Assembly (NCBI RefSeq): GCF_902500215.1
Contig: NZ_CABVOU010000014.1
Coordinates: 152,316 to 216,315, forward strand
Source: Halomonas lysinitropha
GTDB lineage: Bacteria; Pseudomonadota; Gammaproteobacteria; Pseudomonadales; Halomonadaceae
DNA: 64,000 nucleotides
Direction: 5' to 3'
Below are positions 26,942 through 35,915 of this stretch, piece after piece; the stretch's first letter is position 1, and the number at the start of each line of letters is the position of its first letter. The position numbers were made by a program, and so were the translations under genes. The notes under the pieces are model-generated. The model did no database searches. It had not been told where the DNA came from and saw nothing but the letters and a program-made list of their open reading frames with translations.

Positions 26942-27742
26942 TCAGCCCTGGTCGCCGCCGCCCACCGGCAGCACGCTGCCGGTGATGTAGTTCGCCTCGT
27001 CAGAGGCCAGGAACAGGATCGGCGCAGCCATCTCGTCCAGGGTGCCGTAGCGTTTCATCAGGCAGCTCTGCTTGGTCTGATCGATATGCGCCTGGAACCA
27101 GGCTTGCTCCGTCTCGTTGCGAGGTTCCGGGGTACCGCGGGAGATCTTCCGCGGCGGCGCCTCAGTCCCGCCAATGCCGGCGGCCGTCACGCGTATACCG
27201 TGCTCGGCGTATTCGAAGGCCAGGGACTCGGTCAGCGCATTGACGCCACCCTTGGCCGCCGAGTACGGGATCCGGTGGATACCTCGGGTCGCCACCGAGG
27301 AGACGTTGACGATCACGCCTCCGCCTTGCGCCACCAGGGTCGGCAGCACCGCCCGGCAGCACCACAGGGTGGGCATCAGCGAGCGCTGAACCTCGGCGGC
27401 GATCTCGGCCTGAGTAAACTCGGTGAACGGCTTGAAGTTGATCGCGCCGCCCACGTTGTTGATCAGGATGTCGATCCGACCGAAGTGCTCCACCGTGCGG
27501 GCCATCACCTGCTCGGCCCCCTCCCAGGTCTCGAGGTCGGCTTGCAGGGCGATGGCGTCCACGCCCTGCTCGGCAAGCCCCGCCACCACCTCATGGACGA
27601 GGTCGGCACGATCCACCAGGGCCAGGCGGGCACCTTCGGCGGCGGCCCGCTCGGCGACCCGCTGGCCGATGCCCTGGGCTGCGCCGGTGATCACCATCAC
27701 CCGCCCCGTAAAACGTGAGCCGTCGAAGCGTTGTGACGTCAT
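26942..27742 (-). CDS. benD: 1,6-dihydroxycyclohexa-2,4-diene-1-carboxylate dehydrogenase
   Basis: A 266-residue short-chain dehydrogenase that oxidises and decarboxylates benzoate cis-diol to catechol, giving NADH. Seen are the cofactor motif TGAAQGIGQRVAE (TGxxxGxG), NNVGG, the catalytic Ser in NVSSVATRGIHRIPYSAAKGG and its YxxxK pair. The ATGA at 27742-27739 overlaps the benC stop, so translation is coupled. It completes the BenABC-D set. Confidence 0.95.
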   Translation of the reverse strand: MTSQRFDGSRFTGRVMVITGAAQGIGQRVAERAAAEGARLALVDRADLVHEVVAGLAEQGVDAIALQADLETWEGAEQVMARTVEHFGRIDILINNVGGAINFKPFTEFTQAEIAAEVQRSLMPTLWCCRAVLPTLVAQGGGVIVNVSSVATRGIHRIPYSAAKGGVNALTESLAFEYAEHGIRVTAAGIGGTEAPPRKISRGTPEPRNETEQAWFQAHIDQTKQSCLMKRYGTLDEMAAPILFLASDEANYITGSVLPVGGGDQG

Positions 27743-28782
27743 GTCGCCTCTCCCGGTGCCTGGTTGGGGGTGAACTTCTCGTAGTGGAAGCTCTGCGGCA
27801 CAATGCCTTCCTTGTCGAAGTGCTTGAGCACGGCATCGACCATCGGGGGCGGCCCGCACAGGTAGACGTCGATATCGCCGTCGTGCATCACCTCGGCATC
27901 CATGTGATGGGTCACATAGCCCTTGCGCGGATGCTCGCTTGTCTCATCCACCACCACGGTGGAGTAGGTGAAGTTCGGCAGCTCCGCCGCGAAATGCTCC
28001 AGGGCGTCGACCTTGACCAGGTGGTCGTCCTTGTTGACGCCGTAAATCAGATGAATCGGCTGCTCGGATGTCGTCCCTTCTGCCCGCTTCTGGACCAGCA
28101 ATTCCAGCATGGAAAGGAAGGGGGCCAGGCCGGTACCACCGGCCAACATCAGCACCGGACGGGTGATCTCGCGCAGGTAAAAGCTGCCCATCGGACCGGT
28201 GAGAGCCAGCCGGTCACCAACCTCGGCGCGCTCGGTCAGATAGCCGCTCATCACCCCATTGGGGATATTGCGGATCAGAAAGGTCGCACGCCGTTCGCCA
28301 GGCTTCGAGCTGAAGGAATAGGAGCGGTGCTCCTCGGTGCCGGGCACATCGATATGGATGTACTGCCCCGGCAGGAAGGCCAACGCAGCCTCGTCGTCCA
28401 GGTCCACGCCCAGTTCGATGCTGTCCTCAGAAAGTTCCTCGACCACGGCCAGGGTGCCCTCAAGCCTGCCAACCTGGGTCTTGCAGAGTGTGGAATCCAC
28501 CGGGATCTGGATAACGCAGTCCGAGGACGGCACCATCTGGCAGGTCAGCACCTGGCCTTCGGCGGCTTCCTCGTCGGAGAGCGCTTCCTCCAGATACTCG
28601 TCGCCCAAATCGAAGTCGCCCTGTTCACAGTGTCCCTTGCAGGTACCGCAGACGCCGTCGGAGCAGTCCATCGGCAGGTTGACCTTCTGCCGGTAGGCGG
28701 CGTCGAGGACCGTTTCCCCTTCCTTGCAGCCGATGAAACGGCTGACGCCATCCTCGAAGTTGAGGGCAATGGTATAGCTCAT
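27739..28782 (-). CDS. benC: Benzoate 1,2-dioxygenase reductase
   Basis: A 347-residue electron-transfer protein. The N-terminal plant-type ferredoxin has cluster cysteines C40, C45, C48 and C81 (MDCSDGVCGTC, LTCQMVPS). The FAD domain shows HRSYSFSSKPGE and the NAD domain LMLAGGTGLAPFLSML and YLCGPPPMVDAV. It passes electrons from NADH to the BenAB oxygenase. It starts 24 bases after benB and overlaps benD by four bases. Confidence 0.96.
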   Translation of the reverse strand: MSYTIALNFEDGVSRFIGCKEGETVLDAAYRQKVNLPMDCSDGVCGTCKGHCEQGDFDLGDEYLEEALSDEEAAEGQVLTCQMVPSSDCVIQIPVDSTLCKTQVGRLEGTLAVVEELSEDSIELGVDLDDEAALAFLPGQYIHIDVPGTEEHRSYSFSSKPGERRATFLIRNIPNGVMSGYLTERAEVGDRLALTGPMGSFYLREITRPVLMLAGGTGLAPFLSMLELLVQKRAEGTTSEQPIHLIYGVNKDDHLVKVDALEHFAAELPNFTYSTVVVDETSEHPRKGYVTHHMDAEVMHDGDIDVYLCGPPPMVDAVLKHFDKEGIVPQSFHYEKFTPNQAPGEAT

Positions 28783-28806
28783 GGTCGAATCTCCTCCCGC
28801 ACCCGG

Positions 28807-29295
28807 TCAGATGTGATAGATGTCGATGACCTGGTGGATGTAGTCGTTGTTGAGTTGCACGACTTTTCTGGTGATCAGCGGCGTCTCTCCCGACACGTCC
28901 AGGGTGTAGAAGGCGCTGCCGAAGTAGCTGTCGGTCTTCTTGTAGCGATGGCTCAGGGTGTGCCAGTTGAAGCGCAGTTCCACCCGGTCACCGTCCTCCT
29001 CGAGGATTTCGAGGTTGGTGATCTGGTGGGTGGTGCGCGGCTCCGGCGTGCTCGCCCCGCTGCGCTCGGTCTTGATCCGGTAGACCCGGTCCTCGAGCCC
29101 TTCGCGGTTCGGGTAGTAGATCAACGAGATCTCGGACTGCGGGTCGCGGGTCAGCTCGTCGTCGTCGTCCCAGGCCGGCATCCAGAACTCGGCGTCCTGG
29201 CGGTAGCACTCCAGCCATTCGTCCCACTGGCGGTCGTCGAGCAGGCGTGCCTCGCGGTACAGGAAGGCCTGGATAGCGTGATAGCTGATACTCAT
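28807..29295 (-). CDS. benB: Benzoate 1,2-dioxygenase, small (beta) subunit
   Basis: A 162-residue ring-hydroxylating dioxygenase beta subunit with the NTF2-like fold. Typical are the N-terminal YHAIQAFLYREARLLDDRQWDEWL and WMPAWDDDDELT, and a C-terminal RKVVQLNNDYIHQVIDIYHI. It has no catalytic metal and stabilises the alpha3-beta3 hexamer. It lies 30 bases after benA. Confidence 0.95.
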   Translation of the reverse strand: MSISYHAIQAFLYREARLLDDRQWDEWLECYRQDAEFWMPAWDDDDELTRDPQSEISLIYYPNREGLEDRVYRIKTERSGASTPEPRTTHQITNLEILEEDGDRVELRFNWHTLSHRYKKTDSYFGSAFYTLDVSGETPLITRKVVQLNNDYIHQVIDIYHI

Positions 29296-29325
29296 GTCTG
29301 TTCTCCCCTTCTCGGTCGGGCGCGC

Positions 29326-30705
29326 TTAGGCACTCTCGGTCGCACGTTCGGTGGCGATAAACTGGCTGCGTTCCTTGTCGATGGCGCGCAGCATCTCCTC
29401 GACCCAGTGCTGGTGGTGCAGCACGTAGAGGCCCTCGTCTTCCGGGGAGGCACCACTCATCAGCGGCTTCATGCCGATCGCCTGGGCGTTGTCGTCGGCG
29501 CCCTCGATCCACTGCTTGGCGCCGCGGGAGAGGTCGTTCCACTCGGCATTCGCGCCGTTGTAGCCGTCCTGGCAGGCGCGAAATTCCTCGAGGTCGTCCG
29601 GCGTGCCCATGCCCGAGACGTTGAAGAAGTCCTCGTACTGGCGGATGCGCACGCGGCGGTTCTCCGCGGACTCGCCCTTGGGGGCGAAGCAGTAGATGGT
29701 GACTTCGGTCTTGTCGACGGACAGCGGGCGCAGCACGCGGATCTGCGTGGAAAACTGGTCCATCAGGTAGACGTTGGGGTAGAGGCAGAGGTTGCGGGTC
29801 TGGTTGACGATGGAGTCGGCCCGGGCTTCGCCGAGTTCGGCTTCGATCTCGTCCTTGCGGGTGTAGACCGGGCGCACCTCGGGGTTGAGCAGCCGGGTCC
29901 ACAGCATCATGTGGCCATTCTCGTAGGAGTAGAAGCCGCCCTGGCTCTTCGACCAGCCGTCGGCGTCCACCGCCTTGGTGCCGCCGGCGTCGTAGTTGCG
30001 ACGCTCCATGGTCGAGGCGTAGTTCCAGTGCACGGAGCTGACGTGGTAGCCGTCGGCACCGTTCTCGGCCTGCAGCTTCCAGTTGCCGTTGTAGGTGTAC
30101 GACGAGGTGCCGCGCAGGATCTCCAGGCCTTCCGGCGCCTGATCGACGATGTTGTCGATGACCTTCATCGTCTCGCCCAGGTACTCCTCGAGCGGCTGGA
30201 CGTCATCGCTCAGGCTGCCGAACAGGAAGCCCTTGTAGTTGGCGAAGCGCGGCAGGCGCTTGAGGTCGTGGGAGCCTTCCTGCTTGAAGCCTTCCGGGTA
30301 GGCGCCGTTCTTCTCGTTCTTGGCCTTGAGCAGCGTGCCGTCGTTCTTGAAGGTCCAGCCGTGGAAGGGGCAGGTGAAGGTGCCCTTGTTGCCCTGCTTG
30401 CGACGGCACAGGGTGGCGCCACGGTGGGCGCAGGCGTTGATCAGGCCGTGCAGCTCGCCAGCCTTGTCGCGGGTGATGACCACCGGCTGGCGGCCCATGG
30501 TCACGGTGTAGTAGTCGCCCGGCTCGCTGATCTGGCTCTCGTGGGCCAGGAACAGCCAGTTGCCCTCGAAGATGTGTTTCATCTCCAGGTCGAAGAAGGC
30601 CGGGTCGGTGAACATGCTGCGGTGGCAGCGGAAGATGCCGTTGTCGACGTCGTCGACGACGGCGCCGCGGACGCGTTGTTCGAGTTGGTCAAGCTGGGTG
30701 GTCAT
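29326..30705 (-). CDS. benA: Benzoate 1,2-dioxygenase, large (alpha) subunit
   Basis: A 459-residue Rieske non-haem iron oxygenase subunit that adds O2 to benzoate to form the cis-diol. The Rieske cluster ligands are C92-x-H94 (CAHRG) and C112-x2-H115 (CPFHGW). The catalytic iron facial triad begins with H221 and H226 ([11 protein letters not shown]), with the Asp further on. Length is normal for BenA/XylX. It follows catA after an 80-base gap holding a hairpin and the octamer GACAACAA, 17 bases before the ATG. Confidence 0.96.
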   Translation of the reverse strand: MTTQLDQLEQRVRGAVVDDVDNGIFRCHRSMFTDPAFFDLEMKHIFEGNWLFLAHESQISEPGDYYTVTMGRQPVVITRDKAGELHGLINACAHRGATLCRRKQGNKGTFTCPFHGWTFKNDGTLLKAKNEKNGAYPEGFKQEGSHDLKRLPRFANYKGFLFGSLSDDVQPLEEYLGETMKVIDNIVDQAPEGLEILRGTSSYTYNGNWKLQAENGADGYHVSSVHWNYASTMERRNYDAGGTKAVDADGWSKSQGGFYSYENGHMMLWTRLLNPEVRPVYTRKDEIEAELGEARADSIVNQTRNLCLYPNVYLMDQFSTQIRVLRPLSVDKTEVTIYCFAPKGESAENRRVRIRQYEDFFNVSGMGTPDDLEEFRACQDGYNGANAEWNDLSRGAKQWIEGADDNAQAIGMKPLMSGASPEDEGLYVLHHQHWVEEMLRAIDKERSQFIATERATESA

Positions 30706-30737
30706 GATCCAGATCCTCGCGTTGTTGTCGTCTGGGT

Positions 30738-30764
30738 CCGGCGGGCCCAGAGGGTGCCCGCCGG
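30738..30764 (-). terminator. Hairpin between catA and benA
   Basis: A perfect 9-bp GC-rich stem, CCGGCGGGC with GCCCGCCGG (30738-30746 with 30756-30764), and a 9-base loop lie in the catA-benA gap of the operon. No T-run follows, so it may attenuate rather than end transcription and set different levels of cat and ben enzymes. Confidence 0.55.
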
Positions 30765-30785
30765 CATCAAGGGATGGGGTGCCAT

Positions 30786-31760
30786 TCAGACCTTGGCGGT
30801 GCCGGCCAGCTGGCTGTGCTGGTCCTGCTCGTCTTCCTTGGCCCGCGGGCGGGCGTGGCGATGCTGTAGCTCGGGATCGTCGGTCCTGGCCAGCTCGACG
30901 TCGAACACCACCGCGGAGAAGGGACCGTCCATGCCGCGGTTGGCGATCTCATCCGGGTCCTCGATGCGTTCAGCCGGCACCACCAGCTCCTCGCGGGTGG
31001 CAAAGGCGAAGTCGTCGAAGGTGTAGGGGTCGCCGGCCAAATTGATCTGGGTGGTCAGGTGCTTGTGGCCCGGGGCGGAGATGAAGTAGTGGATGTGCGC
31101 CGGGCGCTGGCCGTGACGGCCGAGCAGGTCGAGTACCTGCTGGGTCGGGCTGTCCGGCGGGCAGCCGTAGCCGGAGGGGATGATGCTGCGCGCGGTGTAG
31201 CGCCCTTCACTATCGGTAAAGATGGTGCGGCGCAGGTTGTAATCCGACTGTGTCGGGTCGAAGAAGGAGTAGCCGCCCTTGGAGTTGGCGTGCCAGATCT
31301 CGACCTTGGCGCCGGCGACGGGGTTGCCGTCGACGTCGCGCACCTGGCCGGTCAGCCACATGGCCTCGCCGTCCTGGTCCTGACCGTCGTCCATGCGCGC
31401 GAAGCCCTCGGCCTCCGGGGCACCGGCCACATAGAGCGGGCCCTCGATGGTGCGTGGGGTACCACCGGTCAGGCCGCGCTCGCGATCGGCGGCGTCCATG
31501 CGAAGATCCAGGTAGTGGTCGAAGCCCAGCCCCGGGGCCAGCAGGCCGAACTGGGTGCCGTTGCCCAGCGCGTTGAGTACGCTGACGGCGGACCAGAACT
31601 CTTCGGCGCTGACGTCATAGTCATCCATCAGGCGGAAGAGGTCGGAAAGCAGGCGGTGCATGATCTGCTTGGCGCGCTCGTTGCCACCGGCCTGGTCGAA
31701 GCCGGCGACGGTGTTCAGGAAGTCCTGAACCTCGGGAGTGTCGAATATCTTCACGGTCAT
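30786..31760 (-). CDS. catA: Catechol 1,2-dioxygenase
   Basis: A 324-residue intradiol dioxygenase that opens catechol to cis,cis-muconate. The Fe(III) ligands are Y164, Y198, H222 and H224 ([23 protein letters not shown]), almost the numbering of Acinetobacter CatA. An N-terminal helical linker domain (1-100) is present. A hydrophilic tail of about 20 residues rich in His, Gln, Arg and Glu ([19 protein letters not shown]) is an uncommon extension. It lies 66 bases after catC and before the ben genes. Confidence 0.96.
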   Translation of the reverse strand: MTVKIFDTPEVQDFLNTVAGFDQAGGNERAKQIMHRLLSDLFRLMDDYDVSAEEFWSAVSVLNALGNGTQFGLLAPGLGFDHYLDLRMDAADRERGLTGGTPRTIEGPLYVAGAPEAEGFARMDDGQDQDGEAMWLTGQVRDVDGNPVAGAKVEIWHANSKGGYSFFDPTQSDYNLRRTIFTDSEGRYTARSIIPSGYGCPPDSPTQQVLDLLGRHGQRPAHIHYFISAPGHKHLTTQINLAGDPYTFDDFAFATREELVVPAERIEDPDEIANRGMDGPFSAVVFDVELARTDDPELQHRHARPRAKEDEQDQHSQLAGTAKV

Positions 31761-31826
31761 GGTCTTGTCCTCATTCTTTCTCTGGTGAAGTCCCGTGAAC
31801 GGGAACTGGCGTGCTTCATCCGTGAC

Positions 31827-32117
31827 TCAGGCGTCGTCCTCGCGGATGGAGGACGGGTGGCGACACAGCGGCTTGACGCTGATCTCCATGTAGGGAAAGA
31901 GCGGCAGGTTGCTGACCAGCTCCTGCAGCTCGGCGTTATCCTCGACGTCGAAGATGCTGACATTCGAGTAGCTGCCAGCCACGCGCCACAGGTGGCGCCA
32001 TTTTCCGGAGCGCTGCAGCTCCTGTGCGTAGGCCTTCTCGTTCGCCTTGATCTCGGCAGCCTGTTCGGCCGGCATGGACGGCGGCAGCTTGACGGTCATT
32101 TCCACTTGAAACAGCAT
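31827..32117 (-). CDS. catC: Muconolactone delta-isomerase
   Basis: A 96-residue enzyme that shifts the double bond of (+)-muconolactone to give 3-oxoadipate enol-lactone. The family start MLFQVEMTVKLPPSMP and the core NEKAYAQELQRSGKWRHLWRVAGSYSNVSIFDV are clear, with LFPYMEISVKPLCRHPSS at the end. ATG at 32117 follows a GAGGAG (GAGGAGGAGAACGTC). It lies between catB and catA. Confidence 0.95.
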   Translation of the reverse strand: MLFQVEMTVKLPPSMPAEQAAEIKANEKAYAQELQRSGKWRHLWRVAGSYSNVSIFDVEDNAELQELVSNLPLFPYMEISVKPLCRHPSSIREDDA

Positions 32118-32185
32118 GACGTTCTCCTCCTCTTTACTCGGGACTTGCCCGATAACGACTGACTTGCGTGCCTTACTTGCGTGCA

Positions 32186-33304
32186 TTACTTGCGCGCATA
32201 GTGCGCCAGCTTGTCCTCATCCAGGATGATGCCGAGCCCCGCCCCCTGGGGCAGGTCGACACCGAACTCGTGGTAGTTCAGCGGCTCGGCGACGATGTCG
32301 TCCTTGAGCAGCAGGGGACCGAACATTTCGGTGCCCCAGGCCATCTCGGGCAGGGTCGCCCAGGCGTGAAGGGAGGCCGCGGTACCGATGGAGCCCTCGA
32401 GCAGGGTGCCGCCGTAGAGGCCGACACCGGCGGCCTTGGCCAGGTGGGCCAGTTCGAGCGCCCCCTGCAGGCCACCGGACTTGGCGATCTTCAGGGCGAA
32501 GGCACCGCTGAAGCCGCCGCACACCAGGTCGAGCCCGTCGCGGGCGTCCTGCACCGCCTCGTCGGCCAGCATCGGCACCTCGAAGCGCTGCGACAGGCGG
32601 ATCAGGCCGGCCTGCTCGCGGGCCGGGATGGCCTGCTCGATCAGCGCGATGCCGGCGTCCTGCAGGGCCTGGATACCGCGAACAGCGGTAGACTCGTCCC
32701 AGGCCTGGTTGACGTCGACCCGGACGCTTGCCCGGTCGCCCAGTGCCTCCTTGATCGCGGCCACGTGACGCACGTCCTGGTCCACCGGGTTGGCGCCAAT
32801 CTTCAGCTTGAAGTCGCAATGGCTACGCTGCTCCAGACGCAGCAATGCCTCGTCGATGTCCTTGTCGGTATTCCCGCTGGCCAGGGTCCAGAGCACCGGC
32901 AGCCGAGAATGGCAAGTGCCGCCCAGCAACTCGGCCACGGACAGGCCCAGGCGCTTGCCCTGGGCGTCCAGCAGGGCGGTTTCCAGCGCTGACTTGGCAA
33001 TGGCATTCCCCCGGGCATGGTGGTTCATGCGGGCACGCAGCACATTGATGTTGTTCGAGGGCTGGCCGATCAGCAGCGGTGCCAGGTAGGTATCGATGTT
33101 GCGCTTGATGCTCTCGGGACTCTCGGGGCCGTAGGCCAGTCCGCCGATGGTGGTCCCCTCGCCGAGGCCCTCGACTCCATCGGAGTGACGCATGCGTACG
33201 ATCACCATCGTCTGGCAGGCCATGGTGGTCATGGAGAGCTTGTGGGGACGGATGGTCGGCAGGTCGACCAGCAGCGTCTCGATGGTTTCGATAACCGATG
33301 ACAT
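32186..33304 (-). CDS. catB: Muconate cycloisomerase
   Basis: A 372-residue enolase-superfamily enzyme that closes cis,cis-muconate to muconolactone. Catalytic features are K166-x-K168 (FKLKIG), metal ligands D197, E223 and D248 (VDVNQAW, LIEQAI, LADEA) and the second lysine K272 (LKIAKSGG). The ATG at 33304 has GGAG six bases upstream. It is the first gene of the cat-ben operon, divergent from the CatR-type LysR gene with a 104-base control region between. Confidence 0.96.
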   Translation of the reverse strand: MSSVIETIETLLVDLPTIRPHKLSMTTMACQTMVIVRMRHSDGVEGLGEGTTIGGLAYGPESPESIKRNIDTYLAPLLIGQPSNNINVLRARMNHHARGNAIAKSALETALLDAQGKRLGLSVAELLGGTCHSRLPVLWTLASGNTDKDIDEALLRLEQRSHCDFKLKIGANPVDQDVRHVAAIKEALGDRASVRVDVNQAWDESTAVRGIQALQDAGIALIEQAIPAREQAGLIRLSQRFEVPMLADEAVQDARDGLDLVCGGFSGAFALKIAKSGGLQGALELAHLAKAAGVGLYGGTLLEGSIGTAASLHAWATLPEMAWGTEMFGPLLLKDDIVAEPLNYHEFGVDLPQGAGLGIILDEDKLAHYARK

Positions 33305-33363
33305 TGGGGCTCCAGGGGTTGGCAATCGGGTAATTGGTGGGAAGTCTGATTGCTCCTGGCAAT

Positions 33364-33383
33364 CCCAACCAATATTGTTTGGG
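33364..33383. promoter_or_regulatory. 20-bp near-perfect palindrome in the catB control region
   Basis: CCCAACCAATATTGTTTGGG pairs with its own reverse complement except for one base pair. It is centred about 70 bases before the catB start and 36 before the LysR start. It may be part of the LysR binding region or a promoter-overlapping operator. Confidence 0.45.
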
Positions 33384-33392
33384 TGCCCTGCC

Positions 33393-33407
33393 ATACCCTG
33401 GAGGTAT
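33393..33407. promoter_or_regulatory. CatM/BenM-type operator ATAC-N7-GTAT
   Basis: ATACCCTGGAGGTAT has exactly the ATAC-N7-GTAT form of the sites bound by CatM, BenM and CatR. It overlaps the ribosome site of the divergent LysR gene and lies 89 bases before catB. This suggests autorepression of the regulator along with activation of catB. Confidence 0.75.
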
Positions 33408-33408
33408 C

Positions 33409-34311
33409 ATGGAGCTACGCCATCTCAGGTACTTCTGCGTGGTCGCCGAAGAGTTGAATATGACATCTGCCGCCGAGCGGCTACACATGTCACAGCCCCC
33501 TTTATCTAGGCAGATCAAGCAATTGGAGAGAGAAGTCGGGGCGGAGCTGTTCGAACGCGGCTCCCGAGGGTTACGCCTGACTCCGACGGGTCAGTTCTTC
33601 CACCAGCATGCCATCCAGATACTGGAGAAGCTGGACGCCACTCTGGAGTCCACTCGGCGCATGGCACGCAGCAAGCGCGTCATGTTCGGCATCGGTTTCG
33701 TGCCGTCAGTGTTCTACGGGCAGTTACCTCTGCTGGTCCGCGACTTACGACAAAAGGATAATGTCGAGCTGAGCCTGGCGGAGCTGACGACGGTGCAACA
33801 GATCCAGGCGCTGAAGGCGGGTCGGATCGACATGGGATTCGGACGAATGCGCATCGATGATCCGGAAGTGGAGCAGGAGGTGCTGTTCGATGAGCCAATC
33901 ATGGCAGCCGTGCCCTGTGGTCACCCTCTGGAGAGCACTACACCGACCCTGGTGGAGCTGGCCCGCTACCCGCTGATCCTGTTCCCCGCTAAACCACGCC
34001 CCAGCATGGCCGATATCATGCTGGGCATGTTCCGCCGCCAGGGGCTCAAGGTAGAGGTGGTACAGGAAGCCAACGAACTGCAAACAGCGCTGGGTCTAGT
34101 GGCCTCGGAGATCGGCATCAGCCTGGTACCGGAGCAGGTAAAGCGCGTCCGCCGCGACGGCGTGAGCTTCGTCTACCTGGCCGACAAGACCTTGACGTCT
34201 CCGGTGCTGTGCAGCCGACGCCGAGGCGAAGAGCCCTCGCCGATCATGCGCGACGCCAACGCTATCCTCGAGGTGCTCGTGGAGAACCGCCGCAGCGGGC
34301 GCTATCCATGA
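33409..34311 (+). CDS. LysR-family regulator, CatR/CatM/BenM type
   Basis: A 300-residue LysR protein: winged helix MELRHLRYFCVVAEELNMTSAAERLHMSQPPLSRQIKQLEREVG, then an effector domain whose FGIGFVPSVFYGQLPLLVR region corresponds to the muconate site of BenM/CatM. The ATG at 33409 has GGAGG five bases upstream. It is divergent from catB and should activate the cat-ben operon in response to cis,cis-muconate, possibly also benzoate. Whether it acts as CatM or BenM cannot be told; it is the only such regulator in the window. Confidence 0.9.
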   Translation: MELRHLRYFCVVAEELNMTSAAERLHMSQPPLSRQIKQLEREVGAELFERGSRGLRLTPTGQFFHQHAIQILEKLDATLESTRRMARSKRVMFGIGFVPSVFYGQLPLLVRDLRQKDNVELSLAELTTVQQIQALKAGRIDMGFGRMRIDDPEVEQEVLFDEPIMAAVPCGHPLESTTPTLVELARYPLILFPAKPRPSMADIMLGMFRRQGLKVEVVQEANELQTALGLVASEIGISLVPEQVKRVRRDGVSFVYLADKTLTSPVLCSRRRGEEPSPIMRDANAILEVLVENRRSGRYP

Positions 34312-34652
34312 GGCGCCGGTGCCAAGCGCTATACCTTCGTCCCCGTAGTCTGAGGAAGAGCCTCGATTCGAGAGCCGAGAACCGAGGTCTTGACCAACCG
34401 CAGCTGGCCGATATGCACGCCGATGCGTCCCCTCCGCAAAGCGAAAGCGTTGGGTGAGAAGCTCTCGAAAACAGCGACGTACCATACTCGGGCAGGTCGT
34501 CAGTCAACTAGCACGACTCGACGGCGGCCAGCAGCACCACGGACAGCGTGAGCAACGGGCGCAAGAGGAAGTGCAGGCAAATCGCATCATTCATCTTCGT
34601 CGATAACCAGAAAAACCAGCCTGGCCCTCAAGGTCGAGGGAAGTATGCCCCG
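34312..34652. other. Gene-free stretch between two LysR genes
   Basis: The 341 bases between the convergent LysR genes show no coding pattern, tRNA or obvious terminator hairpin with a T-run. A weak imperfect repeat of CGAGAGCCGAGAACCGAG character lies near 34368-34386. Nothing further was recognised. Confidence 0.4.
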
Positions 34653-35543
34653 TCACCTGAATATCTCATTGACCAGATTGATCAGGTTGTGAAGTGCCGG
34701 CGAGTCGTTGCTCGACCGCCAGGCCATCCACAGCGGCATGTCGCAGGAGGTGAGTTCGTCCAGGAGCAGGAAGCGAACGCCCGGCATGGGGTGGGCACTG
34801 CTGGCCGAGGGCACGATGGCGATACCCAGGCCGGCCGCCACCATGCTCAGGATGGTGATGTTGTCGGCGCCGTACTGCACCACCCGCGGCGCGAACTCGA
34901 GGCGGGCGAAGTGGGCCATCACACGGTCGTAGTAGACCGGTGAGACGCTGCGAAAGCCCCACACGAAGTCGGCATCCTTCAGCTCGCTCAGGCGGCGCGG
35001 TGGCTCTGTCGCCCACTGCGAGGCTTCGGGCACGGCGAGCATCAGGTGATCGTGCTGCAGCAGGCGGGTCTCGAGACCTGGCTGTTCGGCACTGTCCAGG
35101 TAGAGGATGCCGGCATCCAGGCTACCCTCCCGCAACCGCTCTAGCTGGGGCCCCGACAGCAGCGGGAAGACCTCGAAGGCGACCTGGGTATAGCGATCGC
35201 GATAGCGCCTCAGCAGTTTGGCCACTTCCGGCACCCAAAGGTGGGTCACCGTTACCCCCAGGCTGACCTTACCGATCAGCCCCTGGCCCAGTGCCGAGAG
35301 TCGCGTTCGAATCCGGGTGCGCCTGTCGAGCAACTGAACGGCCTCGTCGTAGAGCGCCTTGCCGGCCACCGTCAGGCTGACCCCACGGGCATGACGCTCC
35401 AGCAATCGAGTGCCCAGGTCCTCCTCCAATAGTCGAACCTGCCGGGTCAGCGCCGGCTGGGCGATGTGCACCCGGCGGCTGGCCGCGGAGATGGAGCCTG
35501 TCTCCGCAACGGCAATGAAATAGCTGAGTTGGCGAAATTCCAT
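34653..35543 (-). CDS. LysR-family regulator of the symporter/amidohydrolase operon
   Basis: A 296-residue LysR protein with N-terminal HTH (FRQLSYFIAVAETGSISAASRRVHIAQPALTRQVRLLEEDLG) and an effector domain starting GKVSLGVTVTHLWVP. It resembles the NAC/Cbl-like subgroup of LysR proteins in the ALTRQVRLLE-type helix. It is divergent, with 159 bases between, from the DUF3311/SSS/M20/TRIC genes, and probably regulates them. The inducer is unknown. Confidence 0.87.
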   Translation of the reverse strand: MEFRQLSYFIAVAETGSISAASRRVHIAQPALTRQVRLLEEDLGTRLLERHARGVSLTVAGKALYDEAVQLLDRRTRIRTRLSALGQGLIGKVSLGVTVTHLWVPEVAKLLRRYRDRYTQVAFEVFPLLSGPQLERLREGSLDAGILYLDSAEQPGLETRLLQHDHLMLAVPEASQWATEPPRRLSELKDADFVWGFRSVSPVYYDRVMAHFARLEFAPRVVQYGADNITILSMVAAGLGIAIVPSASSAHPMPGVRFLLLDELTSCDMPLWMAWRSSNDSPALHNLINLVNEIFR

Positions 35544-35702
35544 GGTCGCCTCACCGGTAGAAAAAGGAAGTCTTCGACCCTATCCATATCAATACGGCAT
35601 ACCAGCAATACTAAACCTATATTTTTTCTATCGAGCAAGGCGTTTCATAGTCCAGGGACAACCCATAACAAGTCTCGCTGTGTGCGAGTTGGATGACTCC
35701 CC

Positions 35703-35915
35703 ATGAACAAGACCTATCACCTGCTGACGGGACTGCACTTCACGTTGTGCACCCTGGCCATGATCTGGCCCGGCGCCCTGATCGCCAATCGCATAGAGCC
35801 CATTGTGCTGGGCCTGCCCTTCCTGTTTTTCTGGTACATCCTGTGGATGCTGGTGCTCTTCGCCGGCATGTGGATCGCCTTCGTCGTACGTCACGGAGGT
35901 GGCCGCCATGAGTGA
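35703..35915 (+). CDS. DUF3311 family small membrane protein
   Basis: A 70-residue protein with two membrane segments (about 9-27 and 36-62): TLCTLAMIWPGALIANRIEPIVLGLPFLFFWYILWM. DUF3311 proteins are found just before sodium/solute symporter genes, as here, and may be an accessory subunit like YhdT for PanF. It overlaps the symporter start by eight bases. Confidence 0.82.
   Translation: MNKTYHLLTGLHFTLCTLAMIWPGALIANRIEPIVLGLPFLFFWYILWMLVLFAGMWIAFVVRHGGGRHE

Noticed and set aside
27715..31026. A 1103-codon open frame on the plus strand across the ben genes
   Set aside because: It is antisense to benD, benC, benB and benA, whose motifs are certain. Long antisense frames arise from the third-position GC bias; the product resembles nothing.
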